From NCBI GenBank assembly GCA_031271075.1, contig JAISWN010000276.1, positions 1 through 5,758 of the forward strand: a DNA stretch of 5,758 bases, read 5' to 3'. Shown one piece after another: positions 1-5,758 of this stretch. A model generated the notes under the pieces. The model did no database searches. It saw only the letters and a list, made by a program, of their open reading frames with translations, and had not been told where the DNA came from. Each line of letters starts with the position of its first letter. Position 1 is the stretch's first letter. Made by a program: the position numbers and the translations under genes. Origin of the DNA: Treponema sp. GTDB lineage: Bacteria; Spirochaetota; Spirochaetia; Treponematales; Breznakiellaceae.

Positions 1-309
1 CGGGAAAAACAGGAGGGGCCCCGTTCCGCCCGGAGCGCCGCGGGGCTTTCCGGCGGGGGAAAGATCCTCTACCTCCTGGCAATCGACGGCAAACGGCCCG
101 GCAGCCCGGGCGCCACCGAGGCGGAAACCGCCCTGATCCTCAAACGACTGGGCGCCGCCGAGGGGATAAACCTGGACGGCGGCGGCTCCAGCGCCCTGGC
201 CCTGCGCTTTCCCGGCGGCGAAACCAGGCTGGTAAACACCCCGGTACACCAAATCATCCCCGGCAGGGAACGGGCCGTGGCGGTCTGCCTGGGGATAGGG
301 GTGGAGTAA
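1..309 (+). CDS. Phosphodiester glycosidase (NAGPA-domain) protein, C-terminal part
   Basis: The frame is open from the first base and ends with TAA at 307-309, giving 102 residues; the start lies outside the window. The visible part resembles the end of the NAGPA domain (phosphodiester glycosidase, the family of the human uncovering enzyme and bacterial exopolysaccharide-linked homologues). An arginine-containing stretch before 'AAGLSGGGKILYLLAIDG' matches the family's 'R-A-x-G-x-(x)-G' plus 'DGR' region. The segment 'GINLDGGGSSALAL' at about residues 58-71 matches the highly conserved 'LNLDGGGS' motif near the active site. The tail 'RERAVAVCLGI' also fits the usual domain end. The family hydrolyses sugar phosphodiester linkages, usually outside the cytoplasm. 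The signal peptide and upstream domains cannot be seen. The gene converges with the oxidoreductase across a 32-base gap with no clear hairpin terminator, so the two probably do not share a transcript. The domain call is confident; the substrate is unknown. Confidence 0.85.
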   Translation, partial: REKQEGPRSARSAAGLSGGGKILYLLAIDGKRPGSPGATEAETALILKRLGAAEGINLDGGGSSALALRFPGGETRLVNTPVHQIIPGRERAVAVCLGIGVE

Positions 310-341
310 AACTACCTTTTTACCCCTCTGTCCTCCGGGCC

Positions 342-1535
342 TCAGCTTTTCAGCTTTGCCGTACCGTAGCTGCTTCCCACAGTTATACTGCCGGCAAAAT
401 CATTAACCGACGCGGTTTTCTTGTAAAAATGGGGAACCTTGTCCATGATCCCTTCCACCGTATAAAAGGGATCGCTCTTTTTAAGGGGCAGATCTACTAT
501 TCGCCCTTCGGCGCCGGCCTTGTAAATGGCGGTGATAAGCTCTATGGTAAGCCTTCCATCTTCCCCTTTGATAAGGTAATCGTCCCCCCTTTCTATGGCG
601 CTTATTACATTGTCTATCTGCCCGGTGTGGGCGGTATGCTCCAAACGGGGCAGGGATTCATAGTACCTGGTAAGTTCCTTTTCCAGATCCTTCTCTTCGT
701 CGGGGAAACCGTTTGGCTTGGAGACAGAGGCGTAGACCTTCCAGGGGGCGGAAATCCGGGCCTTTTCTCCCTGGAAGATAAGCTGCTGTTCCTCCCCGTG
801 GTGGATAACCGAACTGGTAACCTGGACCAGGGCCCCTTTGGCGCAGAGACCCTCCGGCTTCCCCTTGTACACCATTGCCGCCACGGAAATATCCTCCACC
901 TCCGCGTTGTCGTGGGATGTGTTGCTCAATATGGCGCTCACCCTGGAAGGCCGGCCCAGCATCCAGCCCAGCATATCAATGTGGTGGACCGCGTGGTTAA
1001 GGGTACAGCCGCCCCCCTCCTTTTCCCAGGTTCCCCGCCACCACAGATCGTAGTAACAGTGCCCCCGCCACCAGAAAGAATCTATCTGGGCATGGACCAC
1101 CTTGCCGATAAGACCCGAATCCAGGGTTTTTTTCAGGTTCATAATAGGATCGCGAAAACGGTTCTGCGCGATGGGGGAGAAAACCTTGCCGCTCTTTTTC
1201 GCGGCCCTGATCATGGCGTCGCACTCCTCCAGGGACGCGGCCATTGGTTTTTCCACGATAACGTTTTTCCCCGTCTTGAGGAAAGCGATGGCTATCTCGG
1301 CGTGGACATAGGGCGGGGTGCAGATGCTTACCAAATCAATATCCGGATCCTTCAGTATGGCCCGGTAGTTGTCGTAAACTTCGGCGTCCAGCTTGAAATC
1401 CTTTTTTTTCTGTTCCCCTTTCTCGGGGTAGATATCCACCAGATGGGTAATCTTGCACCGCTTGGGAAAGGTAAGATAAGCCTCAATATGGAGACGGGAA
1501 ATATTGCCCGTCCCGATGATCGCTACGTTAAGCAT
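342..1535 (-). CDS. Gfo/Idh/MocA-family NAD(P)-dependent oxidoreductase
   Basis: A complete 397-residue protein, a normal length for this family of cytoplasmic sugar and inositol dehydrogenases and related enzymes. The N-terminus 'NVAIIGTGNISRLH' carries the Rossmann GxGxxS nucleotide-binding loop (G8, G10, S13). An Asp at about residue 34 follows the second beta strand ('HLVDIYPEK'). The 'ICTPPYVHAE' segment (71-80) and the 'VEKPMA' motif (E95-K96-P97) are the family signature, with K96 the expected catalytic lysine. In the C-terminal sheet domain, 'GGGCTLNHAVHHID' (174-187) corresponds to the GGxxxDxGxHxxD motif, with H184 and D187 the likely catalytic pair. The start is chosen by a strong ribosome site (AAGGAGG on the minus strand, about 1546-1540) a few bases from the ATG. 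It is transcribed divergently from the transporter genes, which suggests a linked sugar pathway. The substrate cannot be named from sequence alone. Confidence 0.93.
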   Translation of the reverse strand: MLNVAIIGTGNISRLHIEAYLTFPKRCKITHLVDIYPEKGEQKKKDFKLDAEVYDNYRAILKDPDIDLVSICTPPYVHAEIAIAFLKTGKNVIVEKPMAASLEECDAMIRAAKKSGKVFSPIAQNRFRDPIMNLKKTLDSGLIGKVVHAQIDSFWWRGHCYYDLWWRGTWEKEGGGCTLNHAVHHIDMLGWMLGRPSRVSAILSNTSHDNAEVEDISVAAMVYKGKPEGLCAKGALVQVTSSVIHHGEEQQLIFQGEKARISAPWKVYASVSKPNGFPDEEKDLEKELTRYYESLPRLEHTAHTGQIDNVISAIERGDDYLIKGEDGRLTIELITAIYKAGAEGRIVDLPLKKSDPFYTVEGIMDKVPHFYKKTASVNDFAGSITVGSSYGTAKLKS

Positions 1536-1567
1536 AGCTCCTCCTTTTATGATAACCGGATGCCGGT

Positions 1568-1596
1568 ATATTAGTATGGCCCCCGAGAACTGTCAA
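1568..1596 (-). promoter_or_regulatory. Sigma70-type promoter of the oxidoreductase gene
   Basis: Read on the minus strand, TTGACA (1596-1591) is separated by 17 bases from TAATAT (1573-1568). The -35 box is perfect and the -10 box matches four of six consensus bases. Transcription would start near 1561. That leaves a short leader containing the AAGGAGG ribosome site before the ATG at 1535. The match is by eye; no start site has been measured. Confidence 0.65.
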
Positions 1597-1655
1597 TCAC
1601 GCGCGTCGCGCAAAACCCCGCGTGGTGAAGTTTTCTTATACCCGCCTTCTTAGTG

Positions 1656-1675
1656 TGTCAAGATTTTCCTTGACA
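1656..1675. promoter_or_regulatory. Inverted repeat over the -35 box, candidate operator
   Basis: TGTCAAG (1656-1662) and CTTGACA (1669-1675) form a perfect 7-base inverted repeat with a 6-base spacer. The right arm contains the TTGACA -35 box of the binding-protein promoter. A dimeric regulator bound here would block or touch RNA polymerase, so an operator is plausible. The left arm also reads TTGACA on the minus strand, so the symmetry could simply reflect two back-to-back -35 boxes. No regulator gene is in the window. Confidence 0.4.
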
Positions 1676-1698
1676 GCTCCAAAAACAGCCGGTAAAAT
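1670..1698 (+). promoter_or_regulatory. Sigma70-type promoter of the first solute-binding protein gene
   Basis: TTGACA (1670-1675), a 17-base spacer and TAAAAT (1693-1698) form a near-consensus promoter, with a perfect -35 and five of six bases in the -10. Transcription should begin at about 1705. This gives a leader of roughly 20 bases that holds the GGAGGT ribosome site (1715-1720), six bases before the ATG at 1727. The short leader leaves no room for a riboswitch. Control is therefore more likely through the overlapping inverted repeat and the downstream G tract. Confidence 0.75.
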
Positions 1699-1726
1699 CT
1701 GCCTATATTTTTTTGGAGGTAGCAAA

Positions 1727-3327
1727 ATGAAGAGACGGCTTATTACACTCTGGGTGCTGTTCCTGGCGGGAGCGATGGCTTTCGCGGGGAGTCAGCGGCA
1801 GCAAGGAACGGGGGGGGGGGGGGGGTATCAGACTCCTCTAAGGGCCCGCCTGTTAAAATAAGTGTAGAGGTATTTGACCGGGGAACCGACGGCGGCAGAT
1901 CGGATGTTACCAGGAATAACTGGACCGACTGGATACGGGAAAAACTGCTGAAAGAGGAAAACATCGATGTTACCTATGTGGCGGTTTCCCGCTGGGATGA
2001 AGTACCTTCTTTGAACAACCTGATGGCGGCGGGCAACGCGCCGGATGTCTGCCTTACCTATGACGCCAACCTGATCGCCAACTACCGGGATCTGGGGGGG
2101 CTTTACGACATGCAGCCCCATATCGAAAGGCTCATGCCGGATTTAAAAAGGTTTCTGGGGCCCGATCCTTCCCTTCCCGGACGGGATCTGATCTACCGCA
2201 ACCAGGACATCGAAACAAAAAAGGTGGTTTCGATACCTGCCCGGCGTATGAATGTCGCCCTCAACGGAACCTTTATCCGCAAGGACTGGCTGGACAAGCT
2301 GGGCCTGGGGCTCCCGAAAACCACCCAGGAATTCTTTGACGCCATGCTCGCCTTTAAGGAAAAGGATCCCGGCGGGGTGGGCAAAGAAAAAGTGATGCCC
2401 TTTACCCTTCTTTCCAACTTCCACATGGGGGTGGACATCATCACCGATTCGTTTGTGGACATCAATCTTAGCCCGAAAGACAGGTGGATCAATTTAGTCG
2501 CGGGCCGGCATTATCTGTGGCCCGGATACAAGGAAGGTATCCGGTTTATGAACAAAATGTACAACGCCGGGCTAATCAACCGGGACTTCCCCCTGAATAC
2601 CGCCGCCCAGGATCTGGAGCGGGATGTAAAAAGCGGTCTGGCCGGCTGCTACATTCGGGACTGGGATCACGCCTACCGGGATAGTCCCGGCATCTACCAG
2701 GATCTGATAAAAAACATCCCCGGCGCGGAACTGGTTCCCATCGATCCCTTTACCAACTCCCGGGGACTTGCCTCGAGGGAGGCTTACGATCCTGCGGGGG
2801 TCAACTTTTTCATTCCTGCCTTCTCTAAAAACCCTGAGGCCGCCATGCGCTACGTCAACTGGCTCTCCAGAGATGAAAACAAACGCTTTTTGCAGATCGG
2901 CCCGGAAGGGGTAACCCATGACCTGGTCAACGGGGTTCCCAAACTCAAGCCCGCCACGGGTTTGTGGATCCAGAACAGCCCTCAGAATTTAGACTATACC
3001 ATCTCCGTAAACGGCCTGGATGTGGGGGACCCGGAATTGAACATCAAAGTTCTCGCCAATTCCTATACCGTGCCTCCCCAGCTTATCATCGACGCCTACA
3101 ATGTGGCTACGAAAAACACCTGGACTATTCCGGTGGTACCGGTAACCTTAAGCGCCGCCGGGCCCTACGCGGTAACCTTGCAGGACAAGGGGAACCAGTT
3201 GGTTACCGAGGCGGTAACCTGCGCGCCGGGCCAGTTTGACCGGATCTGGGACGCGGGAATGGCGGATTGGATGGCTTCCGGCGGCCAGGTGATCCTTGAG
3301 GAACGGAAGGCTAAATATACAGAGTAA
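1727..3327 (+). CDS. Family-1 extracellular solute-binding protein, out of frame at a poly-G tract
   Basis: This looks like the periplasmic sugar-binding component of an LplA/CUT1-type ABC importer. It starts at ATG 1727 behind GGAGGT (1715-1720). The first codons give a signal peptide: 'MKRRL', a hydrophobic core, then 'AMAFA|GSQ', a signal-peptidase I site with no lipobox cysteine. A run of 16 G (1810-1825) follows, encoding a glycine linker. In the starting frame translation ends at TAA 1859-1861 after 44 residues. The mature domain lies in the -1 frame, from 'VSDSSKGPPVKISVEVFDRGTD' just after the tract to TAA at 3325-3327. It contains typical family segments such as 'AGNAPDVCLTYD' and 'AMRYVNWLSRDENK'. 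No ATG, GTG or TTG precedes this domain in its own frame after the TAG at 1720, so an alternative start does not explain it. With 14 or 17 G the protein would be 533 residues, a normal length. The family call is firm. Whether the gene is phase-variable, recoded, broken or misread is unresolved. Confidence 0.85.
1810..1825 (+). repeat. Poly-G tract of 16 inside the binding-protein gene
   Basis: Sixteen consecutive G, the first being the last base of an ACG codon. The tract sits between the signal peptide and the mature domain. The codon boundary before it is 1811 and the boundary needed after it is 1825, a distance of 14, so the frame is off by one. Adding one G or removing two restores it. 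Tracts this long slip readily during replication and also during sequencing. Confidence 0.97.
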
Positions 3328-3354
3328 GGCTCCATTCCTTTCCCGGTATCCAAA

Positions 3355-3388
3355 CTGCTTTCCCGGAACCGAAGTTTTGGGAAAGCGG
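3355..3388 (+). other. Stem-loop between binding protein and permease genes
   Basis: GCTTTCCC (3357-3364) pairs perfectly with GGGAAAGC (3379-3386) around a 14-base loop, and the stem extends by a T·G and a C-G pair to about ten base pairs. No run of T follows, so it is a poor intrinsic terminator. It starts about 28 bases after the stop codon of the binding-protein gene. A role in protecting the 3' end of that mRNA, or in lowering permease expression relative to the binding protein, is plausible but inferred. Confidence 0.5.
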
Positions 3389-3438
3389 CGGTGTTGCACT
3401 TGCCAGTTGAATCCGGGTGTTTTGTTTCGAGAAATTGT

Positions 3439-3468
3439 TTGACAGTACCATGGGGGGTATGTTAATAT
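3439..3468 (+). promoter_or_regulatory. Internal promoter before the permease genes
   Basis: TTGACA (3439-3444) is followed after 18 bases by TAATAT (3463-3468), giving a perfect -35 and four of six in the -10. The predicted start is near 3475, which leaves about 45 bases of leader before the ATG at 3521. It would let the permease pair be made independently of the frameshifted binding-protein gene. Prediction by eye only. Confidence 0.55.
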
Positions 3469-3520
3469 TCCCCTGCAATTACAATGGCCTGGTAGGAAAC
3501 GGCTTGGCGGGAGATTTGAT

Positions 3521-4453
3521 ATGAGCGCGAAAAAAGGAAGTGCCGGAGACCGGAGAAGGCTGAATTATATCAAACGCACCTGGATGCTCTATGTTATGCT
3601 GGCCCTGCCCCTGGCTTTCTTTGCAATTTTCCGGTATATCCCCATGACGAACATCGCTATTGCCTTTAAGGAGTACAACATGTTCCGGGGGGTATGGGAT
3701 TCCCCCTGGGTGGGCTGGAAGTGGTTCTCCCAGGCTTTCCAGTCCAGGGATTTCTATAATGCCCTCCGCAACACCCTCTGGCTGAATACCCTTGATCTGG
3801 TGATGGGGTTTCCCGCGCCGATTATCCTTGCCATCCTTCTGAACGAGCTTTCCTACCCCTTTTACAAGCGGGTTACCCAGACTATCGTCTACCTTCCCCA
3901 CTTCCTTTCGTGGATCATCATCAGCGGTATCGCCGCCCAGCTTCTGGCTCCCGGGGGCGGGGTGGTGAATGTCATGCTTGCCCGGATCGGGGTAGGGCCT
4001 ATCGACTTTCTGATGAACAACCGTCTCTGGGTGGGTACCTACGTAAGCCTGGGTATCTGGCGGGAAGCCGGCTGGGGAACTATTATCTACCTGGCGGCCA
4101 TCACCGGGATCAACCCTGAAATATACGAGGCCGCCGAAGTGGACGGGGCGGGGCGCCTCGGGAAAATCTGGCATGTTACCCTGCCGGGCCTCCGGCCTAC
4201 CATCGTGGTACTCCTCATCATGAACCTGGGGCGTATCCTGGGAAGCGAGTTTGACCGTCCCTATACCATGGGGAACCCCCGGGTTATGCAGGTGGCGGAT
4301 GTGATCAGTACCATGGTGTACCGGGTGGGTATCCGGTCGTTCCAGTTCTCCTATACCGCCGCCATAGGGCTTTTCCAGTCGGTGGTGTGCGTTATTTTTC
4401 TTGTTTCCGCCAACGCGCTGGCGAAAAAAGTCGGCGAACGGGGCATCTGGTAA
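3521..4453 (+). CDS. CUT1-type ABC sugar permease, LplB-like
   Basis: An inner-membrane permease of 310 residues, the usual length for LplB/UgpA-like subunits, which form the translocation channel with a partner permease. A basic N-terminus ('RRRLNYIKRTW') precedes the first hydrophobic segment (about 22-42, including 'FRYIPMTNIAIAFKEYN', characteristic of this subfamily). Further membrane segments are visible near 85-110, 120-145, 172-195, 226-245 and 277-300, six in all. The cytoplasmic EAA loop 'IYEAAEVDGAGRLGKIWHVT' (201-220), followed by 'LPGLRPT', carries the conserved EAA...G...I.LP residues that contact the ATPase. The ATG at 3521 follows a modest GGGAGA ribosome site (3509-3514). A 193-base gap separates it from the binding-protein gene; the next permease follows only 11 bases after its stop, so those two are co-transcribed. 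The substrate is unknown; lplB is a family name only. Confidence 0.92.
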   Translation: MSAKKGSAGDRRRLNYIKRTWMLYVMLALPLAFFAIFRYIPMTNIAIAFKEYNMFRGVWDSPWVGWKWFSQAFQSRDFYNALRNTLWLNTLDLVMGFPAPIILAILLNELSYPFYKRVTQTIVYLPHFLSWIIISGIAAQLLAPGGGVVNVMLARIGVGPIDFLMNNRLWVGTYVSLGIWREAGWGTIIYLAAITGINPEIYEAAEVDGAGRLGKIWHVTLPGLRPTIVVLLIMNLGRILGSEFDRPYTMGNPRVMQVADVISTMVYRVGIRSFQFSYTAAIGLFQSVVCVIFLVSANALAKKVGERGIW

Positions 4454-4464
4454 AGGAGCGGGGA

Positions 4465-5340
4465 ATGATCAAATCAAAAAGTACCAAAGCGGTCGATTTT
4501 GTAATCGGGGTGATATGCTTCGGGGTTATCCTGATCTGCCTTCTTCCCATGGTGAATATCCTTGCCCGCTCTCTAAGTTCCCCCTTGGCGATAGTAAACC
4601 GCAGGGTGTCCTTCTGGGCGGTAGACCCCACCCTGGAATCCTACCAGTACGTGTTTAAAGACCCTTCCTTTTCCCGCTCCATGGTCTGGACGGCTATTCT
4701 TACCGCCATCTGTACCATGGTCTCCCTAACCGTAACCACCCTCTGCGCTTTCCCCCTTACCTACGATTCCCTCAAGGGAAAGGGGATCATCAATACTATT
4801 ATTATCTTTACCATGTACTTCAGCGCCGGAACCATTCCCAACTACATATTGATGAAGGACCTCAACCTGCTGAACAATCCCCTGGTACTGATCCTCCCCA
4901 ACTGTCTGTCGGTGTTCAACATGATCATCCTCCGCAGTTTCTTTTACAGCGTTCCTGAAAGCCTCCGGGAATCGGCGGAGATAGACGGGGCGAACCCCTT
5001 TACGGTGCTGGTACGGATCTACCTTCCCCTTTCCACCCCGGTGCTGGCCACCCTGGCCCTGTTTTACGCCGTGGGCCGCTGGAACGGTTTTTCCGACGCC
5101 CTCCTCTACCTTACCCGGCCCGAATTCCACCCAATCCAACTGAAACTCTACAACATCATCAACAACCTCTCCTCTATCGAAATCGCCACCCAGGAAGGGA
5201 TAGCCGGCGGCGCTCCCCAGGTAAGCGACGGCATGAAAGCGGCTTCGGTGATGTTTGCCACTCTCCCCATCCTGATGGTCTACCCCTGGCTCCAGCGTTA
5301 CTTCATCAAAGGTGTTACCATCGGGGCGGTGAAGGGTTAA
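4465..5340 (+). CDS. CUT1-type ABC sugar permease, YtcP/MalG-like
   Basis: The second inner-membrane permease, 291 residues. ATG 4465 is preferred because AAAGGAG (4452-4458) lies just upstream and the gene then begins 11 bases after the previous stop. An in-frame GTG at 4387 would add 26 residues, overlap the upstream gene and lack a ribosome site. Membrane segments are near 10-32, 73-97, 108-130, 137-160, 190-207 and 258-277. The EAA loop 'LRESAEIDGANPFTVLVRIY' (167-186), followed by 'LPLSTP', is canonical. The ending 'YPWLQRYFIKGVTIGAVKG' matches the typical C-terminus of YtcP-like subunits. It should pair with the upstream LplB-like permease. No ATP-binding subunit follows, which fits systems relying on a shared ATPase encoded elsewhere. 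The family is firm; the substrate is unknown. Confidence 0.93.
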   Translation: MIKSKSTKAVDFVIGVICFGVILICLLPMVNILARSLSSPLAIVNRRVSFWAVDPTLESYQYVFKDPSFSRSMVWTAILTAICTMVSLTVTTLCAFPLTYDSLKGKGIINTIIIFTMYFSAGTIPNYILMKDLNLLNNPLVLILPNCLSVFNMIILRSFFYSVPESLRESAEIDGANPFTVLVRIYLPLSTPVLATLALFYAVGRWNGFSDALLYLTRPEFHPIQLKLYNIINNLSSIEIATQEGIAGGAPQVSDGMKAASVMFATLPILMVYPWLQRYFIKGVTIGAVKG

Positions 5341-5347
5341 GCTGCTT

Positions 5348-5440
5348 GCGCAATATCTCCGAGGAGCCTGTTGCACGGTAAAAAACCGCCTAAGCGGCGT
5401 TTTTTTAAGATTTTGAGCGCGAAGCGCAACAAACTCCGAG
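5348..5440 (+). repeat. Imperfect direct repeats flanking the terminator
   Basis: GCGCAA-TAT-CTCCGAG (5348-5363) recurs as GCGCAA-CAAA-CTCCGAG (5424-5440), on either side of the terminator hairpin. The first copy can also pair imperfectly with the second region (TGTTGC near 5369-5374 with GCAACA near 5426-5431). The gap between the permease and the second binding-protein gene thus has more structure than a simple terminator. It may be a dispersed intergenic repeat or an attenuator; neither can be decided from one copy. Confidence 0.4.
5380..5406 (+). terminator. Intrinsic terminator after the permease pair
   Basis: Six A, then CCGCC-TAA-GCGGCG, then seven T. CGCC (5387-5390) pairs with GGCG (5396-5399), and the A run can pair with the T run across one bulged C. 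This short GC stem followed by a U tract should end the permease transcript. The flanking A run may let it work on the other strand as well. It lies upstream of the second binding-protein gene, so that gene needs read-through or its own promoter. Confidence 0.7.
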
Positions 5441-5449
5441 ACGGAGTTT
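5431..5449 (+). promoter_or_regulatory. Perfect hairpin just before the second binding-protein ribosome site
   Basis: AAACTCCG (5431-5438) and CGGAGTTT (5442-5449) form a perfect eight-base-pair stem with loop AGA, ending two bases before the GAGGAGG ribosome site (5452-5458). A smaller GCGC-GAA-GCGC stem lies at 5417-5427. The CTCC within the left arm could instead pair with the ribosome site. A translational control element is therefore possible, though unproven. Confidence 0.45.
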
Positions 5450-5462
5450 ATGAGGAGGCTAT

Positions 5463-5758
5463 ATGTGTAAGAAAAAGAGAAAAACTTTTTTTCTGGTGTG
5501 CGCGGTTCTGGTGGTCTCTGTTTTGGCGGCCGCTTGCAAAAAAGAACAGCCTGTTGTCCAAACAGAAGGAGTATCGGCGGCCCAGCCACTGACGGAGGTC
5601 AATGTCGAGGTTTTCAACAGGGGTACTGACGGGGGCCGGTCGGATCCTACCAAGAACAACTACACCGACTGGATTCAGGAAAAGATCCTCAAAGAGGAAA
5701 ACATCAAGGTAAACTTCATCTCCATTCCCCGGTCGGACGAGACTTCGGCCCTCAACAA
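5463..5758 (+). CDS. Second family-1 solute-binding lipoprotein, N-terminal part
   Basis: ATG 5463 follows a strong GAGGAGG site (5452-5458). The frame stays open to the window end, giving 98 codons plus two bases. The N-terminus 'MCKKKRKTFFLVCAVLVVSVLAAAC' is a lipoprotein signal peptide with C25 as the lipidation site ('LAAAC', a relaxed lipobox of the kind seen in spirochaetes), so the protein should be membrane-anchored. After a short linker, 'VNVEVFNRGTDGGRSDPTKN' begins the mature domain. By eye it shares about 35 of 56 residues with the same region of the first binding protein, so the two are paralogues that probably bind related ligands. Unlike the first, it has no G tract and no frameshift in the visible part. 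It may serve the permease pair upstream or another pair beyond the window. The family call is firm; partner and substrate are unknown. Confidence 0.88.
   Translation, partial: MCKKKRKTFFLVCAVLVVSVLAAACKKEQPVVQTEGVSAAQPLTEVNVEVFNRGTDGGRSDPTKNNYTDWIQEKILKEENIKVNFISIPRSDETSALN

Noticed and set aside
310..341. A terminator between the convergent glycosidase and oxidoreductase genes
   Set aside because: There are short T runs but no stable stem that I can pair; the repeated AGCTTT just inside the oxidoreductase end is part of its codons.
429..1574. A 381-codon open frame on the + strand opposite the oxidoreductase gene
   Set aside because: It is antisense to a protein with clear family motifs, its own translation shows no recognisable domain, and the minus-strand gene has the ribosome site and promoter.
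3130..3225. Repeated GGTAACC/GGTTACC palindromes near the end of the first binding-protein gene
   Set aside because: They encode Val-Thr dipeptides and follow normal codon use in the coding frame, with irregular spacing, so chance and codon preference explain them.
1978..3327. Starting the first binding protein at GTG 1978
   Set aside because: This would drop the signal peptide and the conserved 'SVEVFDRGTDGGRSD' segment that is shared with the second binding protein; no ribosome site precedes it.
3479..4174. A 231-codon open frame on the minus strand opposite the first permease
   Set aside because: It is rich in Pro, Gly and His, as expected from the reverse of membrane-protein codons, has no recognisable domain, and lies opposite a clear permease.
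4387..4464. GTG 4387 as the start of the second permease
   Set aside because: It lies inside the first permease gene with no ribosome site, while ATG 4465 has AAAGGAG at good spacing and gives the normal family length.
4726..5589. A 287-codon open frame on the minus strand across the second permease and the following gap
   Set aside because: It runs antisense to a well-supported permease, crosses the terminator and the start of the second binding protein, and shows no domain or sensible composition.

Overview
The window looks like a chromosomal carbohydrate-uptake locus from a spirochaete of the Treponema type. This is an inference. It rests on three things: base composition near or slightly above half GC, a solute-binding protein whose signal peptide ends in an 'AFAGSQ' cleavage site without a lipobox cysteine, and a second binding protein with a relaxed lipobox (LAAAC). 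A long poly-G tract inside a reading frame also recalls Treponema. The LplA/LplB/YtcP transporter type occurs in Firmicutes too, so the assignment is moderate. No rRNA, tRNA, CRISPR array or transposase is visible.

Layout. Positions 1-309 (+) hold the C-terminal end of a phosphodiester glycosidase (NAGPA-type) domain protein. It converges on a complete Gfo/Idh/MocA-family oxidoreductase at 342-1535 (-). A divergent control region (1536-1726) follows, with a good sigma70-type promoter on each strand and an inverted repeat sitting on one -35 box. To its right, on the + strand, are a family-1 extracellular solute-binding protein (1727-3327), a 193-base gap with a stem-loop and its own promoter, two CUT1-type permeases (3521-4453 and 4465-5340), a terminator and structured intergenic stretch, and the first 98 codons of a second, related solute-binding protein (5463 to the window end).

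The striking point is the first binding protein. Its signal peptide and mature domain lie in different frames, and the join falls exactly in a run of 16 G (1810-1825). As written, translation stops at 1861 after 44 residues. A tract of 14 or 17 G, or a -1 slip of ribosome or RNA polymerase, would give an intact 533-residue protein. This is either a phase-variable (or recoded) nutrient-binding protein or a homopolymer sequencing error.

How the parts may work together: the binding protein would capture a glycan-derived sugar or oligosaccharide in the periplasm and deliver it to the LplB/YtcP-like permease pair. An ATPase encoded elsewhere (an MsiK/UgpC-like shared subunit) would power import, since none is seen here. 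The oxidoreductase could process the imported sugar. The permeases have their own promoter and a second, non-frameshifted binding protein follows them. Switching the first protein off need not therefore remove uptake, and could instead change which substrate is taken up.
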